Below, one piece after another: positions 35,040 to 47,300 of a stretch of 64,000 nucleotides of DNA. This stretch comes from Anniella stebbinsi (Eukaryota; Chordata; Lepidosauria; Squamata; Anniellidae). Location: assembly GCA_029215795.1 (NCBI GenBank), contig JARDYH010000006.1, positions 23,513,501 through 23,577,500 of the forward strand. Direction: 5' to 3'. The position numbers were made by a program, and so were the translations under genes. The notes beneath the pieces are model-generated. The model did no database searches, was not told the DNA's origin, and saw only the letters and a list, made by a program, of their open reading frames with translations. Position 1 is the stretch's first letter, and each line of letters begins with the position of its first letter.

Positions 35040-35470
35040 TGCTACATTCAAACTGGCTCACACTAATTTGGCAAAAACCCAGCATAAACAGAAGCAGTGA
35101 TATGACAAAGGGGCTAGGGCCAGATCTTTTGAAATAGAGGACAAAGTGTTGGTATTTCTGCCCAAGAAATCCAATTGTCTGGAGGCTGGTTGGGAAGGGC
35201 CATATATTGTGCAGGACAAATCAGACCCTACCACCTACCGTATTGAGTTGCCCAGTGGAGGAAAGTACAAAGTTGTGCATATTAATATGCTCAAGCCCTA
35301 TTATGAGCGGGCTATACCTGTACTCCACTTTTCCTGTGAATTTCAGGAAGAAAATGTTAGTGAGCCTGATTTGGTGCTAGAGAGCAAAGAGGAGGGGGGT
35401 ATTGAAACCATTGGCTGGGGGAGTGACACCTCTTTGACAACTAAGGAGGCAATATTGGGAATCCTGCAAT
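35040..35470 (+). pseudogene. gypsy integrase C-terminal remnant (GPY/F module)
   Basis: The frame runs KVLVFLPKKSNCLEAGWEGP, then YIVQDKSDPTTYRI and VHINMLKPYYER. The GPY motif and the VxxxMLKPYY end are the C-terminal integrase domain. A TGA at 35098 breaks it, and the zinc and catalytic core domains are not found upstream. Confidence 0.75.
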
Positions 35471-35499
35471 AGTACTCCCACCTGTTCAGCTCTAAGCCA

Positions 35500-37087
35500 G
35501 GTCGAACCAACCTGATAACCCACGAGATTAAAATTTGATCCCATTCCCCTCTAAGATCCATGGCCTATAGGGTGAATAGAAAAGTGTTAGAGGTGGTTAG
35601 AACGGAGGTGCAAGACATGCAACACCTAGGGGTGATCCAACCATCCTGTAGCCTCTGGGCTTCTCCCATAGTCCTTGTCACAAAATGAGATGGGACCATC
35701 AGGTTTTGTGTGGACTTCAAAAAACGTAACAAATTGACCAATATGGATTTATACCCCATGCCCAGAATGGACGCTTTGCTAGACCAACTGACCTCTGCCC
35801 TGGTCATTTCCACCCTTGACCTGTGTAAAGGGTCCCCTCTACAAGGATTCGCTTTTGTGCCCGGTTAGGCGATTATGCGCATAATCGCTGAAGCGCATTT
35901 ACGCCTAATATCTCTGCACGAGAGGCGGCGAGAGGCGGCGAAGCGCATTAACGGATGACCAAAATGCGCTTTACAAGTAGTTAATGCGCATAAGCGCTTG
36001 TTCACACAGTCAAAATGCGCTTTAACAGCCGGAGCAAAATAAAACTCGCTGTTTAACGTGCGTTCGATAATGCGCATAATTGGAGAGATAACGCGCCTCT
36101 ACGCCCGATTTGCGCTCCGTTCTTGTAGAGGTAAAAAAATTTAAGTGCCTTGAAAGAGCTTTAAACCTCTCTTGTAGAGGCAGCCAAGGATTCTGGCAAG
36201 TGGGTCTAGAGGCAAATTTGAGGGAGAAAACTGCCTTCATAACCTCGGAAGAGTTATGTGAATTTCTGGTGCTCCCTTTCAGACTAAAAAATAGCCCTGC
36301 CTCCTTCCAGCGATTGGTCAATGAGGTGCTGAAGAGAATCAGTAATGCAGAGCTGACCATTAAGGCTCCCAAATGTCAGTTTGGGAAGTTGAAAGTGGTT
36401 TACCTGGGACATGTAGTGGGAAGTGGGACCATTGCTGCAGTCACCAGCAAGGTGGAAGCTATAAGTAGCTGGCCCATACCCACTAGTAAAAAGCAGGTGT
36501 GTGCCTTTTTGGGGACAGCTGGTTACTATCGCCATTTTATACCCAAATTTGAAGAAGTGGCTGCACCCCTGCACGAGCTAGCAAAGAAGCGGCAGCCTGA
36601 AGAGATTCCGTGGTCAGAGGGGTGCCGGAGGGTGTTTGAGCTGCTAAAGCATGTGCTGTGCTCAGCCCCAGTGATGATTGCACCTGATTTCGACCAGGAG
36701 TTCCTGTTGGCAACAGATGCGTCAGAGGTGGGAGTTGGAGCGATCCTGTTGCAAGCAAGAGATGACGTCAAGCATCCCGTGGCCTACTACGGACAGAGGT
36801 TGACCGATCGAGAGCGCAGCTATTCCTTGGTGCAGGAGGAGTGCCTGGCCATCGTGTGGGCCTTGGACAGAGTCAGACCCTACGTGTGGGGTCAGCGGTT
36901 CGTCTTGCAGACTGATCATCGTGCCTTGATGTGGATCCAGTCCATGAAGAACCACAACCGACTATTGCAACGTTGGTCGTGGAGTCTGCAAGAGTATCAT
37001 GCAGACATTCAGCATGTGCCAGGACAAGAGAACGTCGTCGCGAATGGACTGTCCTGTCAAGAGGCCTCCAGTGCTGCTGGAACGTGA
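35500..37087 (+). pseudogene. gypsy RT-RNase H relic, interrupted by a MITE
   Basis: RT fingers LGVIQPSCSLWASPIVLVTK, DGTIRFCVDFKKRNKL and YPMPRMDALLDQL precede the insertion at 35831-36185, and translation resumes in FWQVGLE. After FQRLVNEVL the text jumps to KRISNAELTIKAPKCQFGKL, so the YxDD catalytic segment is deleted. RNase H runs from about 36690 with LLATDASEVGVGAILLQ, QTDHRALMWI and the end HVPGQENVVANGLS; stop at 37085-37087. Confidence 0.88.
35831..36185 (+). mobile_element. GCGC-rich MITE family B, copy 2 (inside gypsy RT)
   Basis: GGTCCCCTCTACAAGGATTC to CTTGTAGAGGCAGCC, 355 bp, flanked by AAG at 35828-35830 and 36186-36188. Removing the element and one AAG restores the CKGFWQ reading of the host RT, which proves the insertion and its duplication. 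Confidence 0.93.
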
Positions 37088-37399
37088 GACTTTGCCTTGA
37101 ACATTAGTAGTGAGCTCATGGACTTTCATTAGAGCCACTAACTCGGGGGGGGGGGGGAGAATGTTACTAATTGTGTTTTTTTCCCCCTTGCAGAAATGTA
37201 TTGTGTTTATGTACAGATATATAGAATTATGTAAGTTTCCTTACAAGTAAGTAATATGATGTATTATGTATTAGGTAGTATACAGGTTTGTATTAATGTT
37301 TGGCTTGCCCTAAACCCTGCATCAAGCACATCAGTGCCATACTCGGGTTTCAAAAGAAGGGAGGAATGCCTTCCATCCCCTTGAGCTGATTTCCAAATG

Positions 37400-38280
37400 G
37401 ATTGTGGAGTGGGGTGGGGGACAAAGGTTACCTCTTGCGGATGGACGTGAAACGTCTAACCACGGGAGAAACACATCTACCAATACTGGGGCGGGGGGAT
37501 GCAAGGATTCAAGTTACTGCTGTGACAAGCAGAATGGATTCTTCCATGTGCCATCCTGTCCCCATTCACGAGAACAGAAGGGGAAACCTTTGCTAAGGCA
37601 GGAGGGATGATTGCGAGTCCGATTCCCCTGCATCCCTCCTGGCTCAGCAAAGGTTTCGCCTTCTGTTCTTGTGAATGGGGACAGGATCACAGCAGCAGCT
37701 CGGATCCTTGCACGCCACTCCATCACCGTCATTTCCATAGCAACGGGGCAGTGTTGTAGCTGCCCCCGTCCCTCTTGCCATGGGCCTGATGGGGAAGGAC
37801 GCGTTGGCACTGAGGGATGACATTGCTCGGTGTTGATGCGTCCTTTGCCAGAGGCTGGATCACACACCCTGACACACAAGGAGACCGTTTCAAAGCCTCT
37901 TGCTTCTGCGGCAGGGGCGGCGCATGTTTCTCCGCACACTGCTGCCACAGAAGCAAGAGGCTTTGGAACGGTCTCCTTGTGTGTCAGATTGTGCAATCCA
38001 GCCTCCAGTGAAGGACATGTCAGCACTGAGCAATGTCCCAATCACCAGTCCCTCCACGCCAGGTGCAGTGACAACCAGCGGGTGTGTCACCTTCAATGAC
38101 AGGGTAACGCGGTATGACCATTGCTGAGCGATAGCTGCGGCAGTGGATCAATCCCACCTCCTGTCAAAAGGAGAGATGGATCTGCCAGGGCTTCTTTCTC
38201 TGGCGACGGCCATGCCAAAGACACACCGTGGCCGTCACTGGAGAAAGAAGCCCTAGCAGCCACAACTACAGATTGTTGCT
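37400..38280. repeat. Cluster of three long hairpins
   Basis: Hairpin 1 is about 37550-37690 (CCTGTCCCCATTCACGAGAA against TTCTTGTGAATGGGGACAGG). Hairpin 2 is about 37812-38035 with arms over 100 bp (GACACACAAGGAGACCGTTT against its complement near 37971). Hairpin 3 is 38183-38257 (GCCAGGGCTTCTTTCTCTGG against CACTGGAGAAAGAAGCCCTA). Probably one or more foldback elements; termini are not defined. Confidence 0.75.
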
Positions 38281-39465
38281 ATGAGCAGTAGCTCTGGATG
38301 CCTTTCAGGATCCAGGATACTCTAACTCATCTTCTGAAGAAAGAGGTGACTAAACTGTTTTGCAACACATGTTGTTGGTAGGCCAAGGTGTGTCTGGGGC
38401 AGCTCACCTGCTTGTTTACCCCAACAATGAAGTCATTACTATGTTGTATCTGCGAACAACTAGGAATGGTAGTTGAGAAACAGACTGAACTGCTTCAGAT
38501 AACAAAAATAGTGCTGTGCTGAAAATTTCTCCCATGAAATTTTTGACCATCCTCATTCAATTTGATAAAAAAAGAAATTGCTTTCAAAAAGAAACTCAAA
38601 GGAGAAGAGATTTCGAAGAAATTCTCATGGGTTTGGTTCAGGGTTCTTGTACTTACCTTACTTATAAGATGATTGAGGAGTGTGTATGAGTATCCTGTCT
38701 TTTATTGTACAATCCTCTCTCTGACAGCTTGTAGCCCCCCACATTTTCCATCCATGGGAAGACATCATAAATGTATTCCTCCTTTAGGATCTTTTCAGCT
38801 CAGGAAGTGCAGGCAGCCTGGGAGATGGTAGAGCAATGGTGAAAGGTGAAATAGAAAGAAGTAGAAAAACAGTACCCTCAGCCACCTCACAGTAATTAGT
38901 TAAGGTCAAAAACATCACCAATGCACATTCAAAATAAATTATAAAATGCCCTGAGAATGAGGCAGAAAAATGGAAGTTCCTGAGCTTTTTCTTTTCTTAC
39001 CTCCTAGAAATAAAAGGACACTTTTTCAGAATTTTCTCCATATTTTTCTCACCATTGTTTTGTTGTGGTGGCTGCAATCCCTCCCCTCAATGCCCTGGAG
39101 TGATACTAGGTATATGGGGCATTGTGCAGGATGCAAAATGGGGGCCAGGCTGCCAACACAGTTGATGCTGTGGCCACTTGCAGAGGCAGTGGGGAAAAAA
39201 CCTTAGGGAAAAGGAAGAAGGTGCTCTACAACCCTTGTCAATGATGATGCCTACCTGCAAGAAATTGTTGGAGAATTTCTCCTCCCCCTGGAGAAATTCA
39301 GTGAAATTGTCCCCCCCCCATTTTCACTTCCCACAAATAGGGTGGAGAATTTTGAGGAGCCACTTGTGCATAGCTCTAAACAGAAATATAAAAGTATGTG
39401 TTCAGGAATGCAAATAATATGTACAAATATCCATTAACCACAAGATGAAAACAATTACAAACTTT
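38281..39465. other. Intergenic segment
   Basis: No gene or well-defined repeat recognised. Confidence 0.5.
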
Positions 39466-40003
39466 GGCCCTTTCTACACCTACGGGTGTGGAGGGAAGGG
39501 GAACGATCCTGGATGTCCCCCCTCTTTCCAAATTAGGTAGCGTGACACCCCAGCTTCCTGTTGGGCCATTGGGCCTGCCATTTTCTTTTTTAAAACAAGA
39601 GGAGAGAGCACACTTGCACTCCGGCACGAAAGGTGAGGTGGGGTTTTTTTGTTTTTTAAACCACCCTAAATCAGGGGCCTAACCCCCTCCTTGCCATCCC
39701 AGGGTTGGCGAAATTGCTGCCCCCCCCTCCCCTGATGAGCACAGAGCCGTGCGGTGCAGCTCTGTGCCCATTTCTGGTGCCTGCTTACTTGCGAGTAAGC
39801 GGGCAACAGGCAGGACAGCCGCCCACACTTCCCATGGTCTTGGGACGTCCCCAGGACCATGGGAAAAATCAGATTTTCCCAGGGATTTTTTTCCATCCCT
39901 GGGAAAACCTGTCCCCATCCCCGGGAGCCCCTGTGCATGATTTGGATGCACAGGGGACCACCCAGGGGCAATCCAATGGAAAAAGGCCGGCGTAGAAACG
40001 GCC
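39466..40003. mobile_element. Foldback DNA element family F, copy 1 (538 bp)
   Basis: The left end GGCCCTTTCTACACCTACG mirrors the right end CGGCGTAGAAACGGCC. The interior has paired blocks around CATGGGAAAAATCAGATTTT and TCCCTGGGAAAACC. No coding capacity and no clear target duplication. A truncated partner is at 58246-58425. Confidence 0.65.
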
Positions 40004-41166
40004 TATATTGACAAAGGCTCAAAATATAGGGACTGCTGAAAGATTTTCCAAGAATTAACAGAGCACCAAGAGGAGCTGGTCACTTGATCCATTTTAGGAG
40101 ATCTTCAGGCACCAAACTTGGATACATTGCTACAGCAACCTAACACATATAGGAACAATAGAAGCCGTACAGCATGGGTAGCAAAACCCTTTTAGCCCAA
40201 GGGCTGCATTTCCTCATGCCTACTGGTTAAACCTTTGGGGGCCACATACCAGCAGTGGGCAGGGACAAAGCAACAGATGAGCATGGCCACCTACACTCTC
40301 TCATACACACACACCCCACACCCATTTATACACATCCACACACATACCATGTATTTATTTATTCATGCATGCATGCGCTCCCATCCACACACACATTCAT
40401 TCACACCCCTAGGCGCTCTCACGCACGCCTGCCCACCCGCAGCCATTAGGCTTGGGAAAAGCCCTCCCTTTGCCTCAAGAACAACAAACTGAAGCCGAGA
40501 GTGAGGCCACCCGACCCCTACAGTGACATGGAGGTGGCACCGAACTGGAGCCAGTGCTGAGTTTAGTACTAAGGAGACAATTTGCTATTGTCTCCCAAGA
40601 GTCGCTGGTCACGAACTGAGCAGGGAGACTCGGGTGCTGATATTGCGGGCGGGCGCGCGCACACACACACACAGAGGAGATGTATCAGCCTCCCTACCAT
40701 ACCCAGCGAGGCACAGACCTGTGCTGGGGAGGAGCTGTGCCTTCTCCTGCAACTGTCTCCGCACATTGGGAACACTGGAGTTGGGCTTGATGAGAAGCGC
40801 CTTCTGTTTCCCAGCTCCCAGCTCCCACCACATGAAAGGTTCAGAAGTGTCAGGTTTCTTCTTCTCCTTCCCCCACCTTGTCTCAGGTTTCTCCACTTCC
40901 CAGGACGGCCTGCCCTGCACTGGCCTGGCCAAGGCTTCAAATAGGACACCATTGTAAACAAGCCCCAGCACCAGTCTCCTCCGTGAGAGCAGAGTGAGCA
41001 GCCCCTGCGATTGGGGGGGGGGGGCGGCGGAGAGACGGCAGGATGGAGCTGCACCAGTGAGTTCTGGCTGGTGTCTGCCGGGCAGAGCTTCTCAGCCTGA
41101 GGTGACTGTTTGGGGCGGTGCTCCAATCCACCTGTTTGTGTCTGGCCTGAACAAGCTCTGCCCCCT
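40004..41166. other. Intergenic segment upstream of SLC4A9
   Basis: Contains (CA)-rich tracts at about 40300-40345 and 40655-40672 and a poly-G at about 41014-41023. No exon recognised. May include distal SLC4A9 promoter sequence. Confidence 0.45.
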
Positions 41167-41174
41167 TATAAAGG
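41167..41174 (+). promoter_or_regulatory. SLC4A9: Candidate SLC4A9 TATA box
   Basis: TATAAAGG lies 129 bp before the ATG at 41296 and 96 bp before the in-frame ATG at 41263, which would put transcription start near 41200. No CpG island is present, as fits a tissue-restricted gene. Inference only. Confidence 0.4.
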
Positions 41175-41295
41175 CATAATGGCTTGGATCTGCTCCATTT
41201 CTGTCCTGCTGGATGCCAAGGCCTTGCCAAGGAGGGGAAAGGGCCCCCGCTGACACTCAGGTGTGCTGAAGGGAAGGGGCTTGGCTAGACTCAGG

Positions 41296-41624
41296 ATGTC
41301 CAAAGCAAGGAAAGGGGGTGCCAGCGAGGATGGCCTCCCTGAAAGGGTGGAAGGGCTGATTCCTCAAGCAGTGGTGATGAGCAACAGCACCGATGCAGGC
41401 CAGGAGCCCTCCAGCAGGAATTCTGTGGTCATCCACCAGGCAGTTGGAAGGAGTATCTTCACCTCCAGCATCTCTTCAGCGGCAGAGAGGGTCAGCCTTA
41501 TGCTGAAACAGGAGGAGGAGGAGGAGGAGGAGGAGAATGAAGAAGCAAGCTGTCCAGTGCTATTTATACAGCTGTCTGAACTCTTCAGTACCTCTGATGG
41601 GCTGCAGTGGAGGCAAACCGCCAG
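41296..41624 (+). CDS. SLC4A9: SLC4A9 exon 1
   Basis: Starts MSKARKGG and ends [15 protein letters not shown]...WRQTA with donor CCAG|GTAAGG; the LFIQLxELL and W(R)xTxR words match the AE4 N-terminus. Residues 73-80 are eight Glu from eight pure GAG codons (41512-41535), which may vary in length. The ATG at 41263 is an alternative start. Confidence 0.85.
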
Positions 41625-44308
41625 GTAAGGACCAACCTAAGGGCCCGTGCGGTGGTTGAAGACATGGTTGGTAGGCCAAATGTCTCAGGTTCAACCTGCA
41701 ACAACTTCTGTTAAACCAACCTCCAGCAGGGCTGGGAAAGAGTCATTACATCTATCTGTCTGAGATCTTAGAGAGCTGATAGCAGACAATGTGGTCAAAT
41801 ACTGGGCGAGAAAGGCCAACTGTCTGGCTCAGTATAAGGCAGTTTCATATGTTTCCAATTAGGCTTTGGCAGAGCAGAGCTGGTGGAGAGCATAACGATC
41901 ATATCTGTAGTGGCCATAGTTAGTAGAAGGGTGTTTCTTGGGAGTTGCAATAGGGAATTCCTTTCTCATCCTACACTTCAACCATCAGGCATAAGAGATG
42001 ATGTCTGATTTCCCTGCAACAACTGCATGTAAAATAGGGAGCATCACCCAGTTGTTTTCCTTGGTGAATAATCTGGAGTTTGTCCACTTTCCAATGTTGT
42101 AAACTCAACCTTGCCAATTTCAAATATTAAAACACTGCCAGTCTGGTCCCCCAAACAAGAAGGCTGAGTAGCTATCACTGACATCTGAAATTGTAGTTCA
42201 ACCACTACTCCTGGCTACTTGGCAAATACCAACGTGCTTTTTAAAAATGATGCAAGATCAAGACTGATAGCAGAGAACACAGGGAGAGCAAGGCCACTCC
42301 ACCCAGGTTGTACCCTCACTGCCGATGCTGCCTGTCATCCTGGAACAGCATACGAGTTTGAGCCAGGATGTCCCCAGCTCAAACCCCACTTCAAACATTA
42401 ATTCACTAGGTGGCCTTAGGTAAGCCACTGTGCCTAAGCCTCCGTCCCTATCTCCATCTGCAGTATGGGGCTAATAATGCCTTGTAAAGCTGTGATAACT
42501 ATAATTGTGATCATAGATGTAAAGTGCTTTGAAAACTCAAAACGTGTTACAAATATACAAAGTATTACTGTTGTTAAAATGTTTGGCTGCAAGCCTCATC
42601 GGTGCTGCACAAGGCTATGGCATCATGATCACCTCATGCCACAGTGTGTGCATGGGGGCGTGCAGATGGGGTGCTGCCAAATTATTAGCACTGTGGCTGC
42701 CCCATTGTTCACCCCAATGGCACATTGAAACCATTGGAGATTGCACAGCAGGAGTGTACCATGGATGGCTCCTTGAAGAACAAAACATCACATGTTGTTT
42801 AAAAGGTCTTTTCAACTAGTGCGGTATAGTGATTAGAGTGTTGGACTGGGAGTTGGGAGATCAGGATTCTAATCCCCACCCAGCCATGATGCTTTGGGCC
42901 AGTCACAGACTCTCAGCCCAACCTACCTCCCAGGGTTGTTGTGAGGGTAAAATGGAGAGGAGGATTATGTACACCGCCTTGGATTCCTTAAGGAGGAAAA
43001 AAGGTGGGATATAAATGCAATAAATACATTAAAAAAATACAAGTAAAAATACAAGTATATTTCATGATATTTTTAAATGTCCAAAGTTTTAACTTTATCA
43101 ACAACAGATTTGTCTTCTGGGAAGGTGTCCAGATGCCTAGTTTAAGAACAATATTTTGGGATTTGTTATAGAATTTGATGCATGCTTACGCAAGCTGTGA
43201 CCCATAAAGCATACAGATATATTGGGGGGACGCCCCCTCCAAATTACTGGTGATTTACTTGGGAGAGGCTTCAGCAATGGTCCATCCTTTACCACATTCC
43301 CGCCTCTTTTTCCTCTGTTAGTTGAAACATGTATATGTAGCCTCTGGTCCCTTACTTTTCCACACTGAGCAATCACAGGCTGAGGTATGGGAGTGCCTCA
43401 GCAGTACCTGACTGTCCTTTTTCAAGGTGGTAGGCCATGGTAGTGGGAGGCTGGCCCCTGTTGTTTTTAAAGATCATCTGAGCCTACCTTCACAGATTGT
43501 TGAGCAGCAAAGTTGGCTGACTTGTTTTTCCATCCCTTCTCTTTCATGGCTTGGTATATCTATCCATCAATGCTTATTGTGAGAAAAGTCATCTCTAAAA
43601 TGATTTTTTTCCCTAGAAAGTCTTCTACAAGATTAACTCCTTAATCATATAGGACATTTGTTGAAATAGTGTTTGACTTGGCTCACTTTCCTGAGTTATG
43701 TGTTCTGTATGTAATGAATTCTCTGCCATGGATTCACTCATTGTTATTGGGACTAGGCTCAAAAAATGGGTAAATGTTGTTCCAGCTGCTTAATTTCTAT
43801 AATTATGCACATATTGCTTGGCTCACTTACCTGAGTTACCTGTTACACATTTAGGTTATTTCCTGCTTTCTGATTGTGTCATAGTTCAGACAGTGTGGTC
43901 TCCTGTGTGTGCATGTGTGTGATATCATGTGTGTATTTTTTGATCTGTGAGGGAATCATAGATGGCAGGGAACTTGTAGGCACATTCAAGAGTGGTACAC
44001 CACAAATGAACATAGAGTTTCTGTTGGCTCAGTTACCCTTTTCTAAAAAAAACTATTTAAAGGATTGGGGGTGGGAATAAATGCATGCATGTGAAGTGTT
44101 GTATAAAAATATTTAACGTAAATAAATAAATAGTGCATAGAGGGATGGTACAGACAGTTTAGTGTACACAGGAAGGTTAGAGGGTGGGCTGGTCCCTGCA
44201 TTCCCACTACACCATCCACCACCATCCACTTTCACTGTATGCACAGATGTCATCTGCAAAGTCCTAGTTTCTAAGGTAAAGGTAAATGTGCACATTTACT
44301 TCTCACTT

Positions 44309-44358
<50 letters not shown>

Positions 44359-47300
44359 CTGGGGCATAGTTCTGCTTCTTCATCTGCATTTCTCCACCAT
44401 GATTCTGTTTCTCAAGCCTGGTTTAAAAGAGATGATTTACACGTCATGTAAATTGGTAGGGGGAAAAGGCCATCAGACTTAGTGCCAGGTATATACTGGG
44501 CTTGAAAAGGCATTAAACGTTATGTTGGCAGAAGCTTTCCCCCTTTCCTTCACCTCCATGTTCCCACTCACTTATCCTCTCACCTAAGGGCCTGGAATGA
44601 GGAGGGATGTGGCACTGCCCACTTGCCTAGAGAATGTGATGAGTGGCACAGTGGATTAACATTTACCCAGCTGACTATGGTGTCTTGGTAGGTTGCAATA
44701 AAAGAAATAAAATAATAATCAACTCTAAGATCAAACAATACGACAATGGAACCAATTACCTAGGGAGGTGGTGGGCTCTCCCACATTCAAGAGGCAGCTG
44801 GACAGCCATATGTCAGGCATGTTTTAAGGTAGGTTCCTGCATTGAGCAGGGGGTTGGACTCAATGGCCTTATAGGCCCTTCCAACTCTACTATTCTATGA
44901 TTCTATGAATAACACACCATGGTAAAACAGTGGATAAAACACAATAGATGAAATGTAACAGATAAAGTACAGCTTCCCAGTCAGCTTAAAAGCTTTGGAG
45001 AATAGAAAAGTCAGTGGTTTTCAAAATTGCTCCTAGTGAATTAACAGGGTTGTACTTCCTCTGTCTCTCTCCAAGTATAGATCATCCATCAGGGTGACCA
45101 AAGTATTTTTTTGTGCCCAAACTGAGCTTGAAACCAGAGAGAAATGAATCCAAATAATCTGCCTCCTCCAGGGGTACCTGAAGCTGCCTGGCAACCACCT
45201 GCCTGAGTACCTTGCCCAAGGAGGGGCTGACTGACAGCGGTTGTAATCTTAGAGATCCAGGGAGGCTTGGAGCCGGCTGCTGGGAGAGATGGCTTTTCCC
45301 TGCCAGGACCTGATGCAATCCATTCAAGCCCCTGTTCCTTTAAAACTACACGGAGGCTTCAGGCGCATTAAATGCGCTTAGGGAAAATAATCCAGACTTT
45401 TCGTGTTCTAGGAAAGGCTGGGGAAGAGGCAGGGTGTCAGCAGGACAGGCACAGTGTCATGTGAGTACTGTATTGCAAATCCGCACACCAGGCATGGCAA
45501 GAGCGCACTCAATTGCTGGTGTGGTGGAGCTCAAAGGAAGAGGCGCAGCAATAGCAGCTGGTGACACTGGCAGTCAGAAGGCAGACTCACTTAGAGTATC
45601 TTGCTCAAGGACCCTCAAAACCCCAGAGCCATCACTGCACTGGAATTGAGGCACCCCTCCTCCCAAGGGCATTGTCCACAAGCAATCCCGGGCACATGGT
45701 TCAAATCCAAACACAATTAAGCACACTAAAAACACCGGAGGGGGGTCTATAGTAATACAAGATGTTTAAAATACAAATAATAGCAAGAAGCAATACAACT
45801 GAAGGCAAGTTGTAAAAAAAGTCCACAGGTACTTAAAATAGCAACAGAACATGCAAGACAACGCCCACGTGCAGAAAACAGATCACCGTCATTCCTCAAA
45901 AGTCTTTTAAAGGAGCAGGCACTCAACAAAACGAACCCAGAGAGTTTTCAGCCATAAAACGTTGCAGCTAATGATCGGGATAGTCATATCATTCTCCTGA
46001 GCATTTAGCTCTCTAGTTCTTATTTGGAACATTCAAAACCTCCAACAGCCTCCCACCACAACTACAACCACACCCCTCCTAAGGGGAATCACTAGATGTT
46101 GAACTCTCTACCCCTCCTTAATTGATAGGGAATAAAACAGGCACCTTCACTATTTTGGAACCACTCCCAACAATGTCAACCTTCTGCCTGCAGCAGTGCC
46201 AGGCAACACCCTGCCCCCCCTCCAAAAATAGCCTGCAAGAACAAGAAGCCCTTGCAGATGGATGCTATGCTTGCCTGGGGTTGGGGCAGGTCTCCTCACC
46301 TTGGCCTTGAAGGAATTACAGCTCCCCCTACTCTTGCTCTCTCCCCATGGAAGTGGGAACAATCAGAGGAGATGCTGGAGGCAGATGGAAAAACCAGAAT
46401 GGCTCTGGTTAAGATGTCCCATCTTGGTGGGCAGGCACTGCAGGGTTCTAGGGGCAGGGAGAGAATAGAAAGGAGGCTGCCAGCTTTGGAGTCCAAAGGA
46501 CAGGAACCAAGCAACTTGTCTCACAGGGAGACAGAGCTTGATTAGTGCCAGGCTGGATTTGCCATCTGCTTTCAGTGCCTGGGTCAGCCTATGTACTGAA
46601 GGCACATAGGTGTTGATAAAGTTAGGATTGCATCCACCGCACTGGGGCCCTTTGGTGGTCCCGAGACATTGGTTTTCAACTATCAGCTGGCAGTAGACGG
46701 ACACTTAATATAGTGCACATTCTCCCTAAAAACCCAGCAATGCCTGTCACCATGGGATCCTTCTCTGTTTACTCAAAAGCTAGGCCATGTCTTGATGGCG
46801 TCCCGTCTGCGTCACGATGCCTCGAACTCCTGCATTGGCGCTTCTTCTCATTATCTGCATGGGAAAGAGCGCAAGTGCAGGTTTTGTGTGAAGGAGCCAC
46901 TGCCCCCCCCACACCCGTGCACCCACGCATGCCACGAAATATTGCACGGGTGCTCGAGGGGCAGCCTTTTTTGTTTCTTTTTTAAAAATCTGTGAATGCG
47001 AAGCTTCACATTGACAGATAAATGGGGGGAGGAACGGGGCACTCCAGCTCTGCACATCCATCCCCTATTTATTTATTTATTTTTAAAATGATGGTCTGCA
47101 GAGGTGTGGAGGTGGTCCAGTGCCTATTTGGCTCGCTGGACCACTTCCTTCACTGTCCTGCCTATGGCGACCAATCAGGGGTCACCATCGGCTGTGGCAT
47201 GCCTCCGCAGCAGCTCCGGAGCAAGGCAACAGACAGCGGATGCCGTTGTCACCTCACTGCAAGCAAAAAATTCAGGGTAAGTGCTTGACTTTTTTTAAAG

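Larger units (their letters stand above)
32426..37400 (+). mobile_element. Ty3/gypsy retrotransposon, Gmr1-like order, inactive
   Basis: Order along the plus strand: LTR-like segment, gag with a SAP-like start and a CCHC knuckle, a protease relic, an integrase C-terminal GPY/F remnant, RT, then RNase H and a G-rich purine tract at 37145-37160. Having the integrase remnant before the RT, with none after RNase H, is the Gmr1-like arrangement described in deuterostomes. Breaks: frameshifts in gag, DTG changed to DTR in protease, most of integrase missing, stops near the RT start, the RT interrupted by a MITE, and the RT active-site segment deleted. The right boundary is uncertain. Confidence 0.82.

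Noticed and set aside
37590..38260. Alternating repeats considered as a CRISPR-like or tandem array
   Set aside because: The repeats are inverted, not direct, and differ in length; they are hairpins in vertebrate DNA.
42823..42890. tRNA-like head considered as a functional tRNA gene
   Set aside because: It is followed by a CORE-SINE body and AATAAATA-type tail found elsewhere; it does not give a full cloverleaf by eye.
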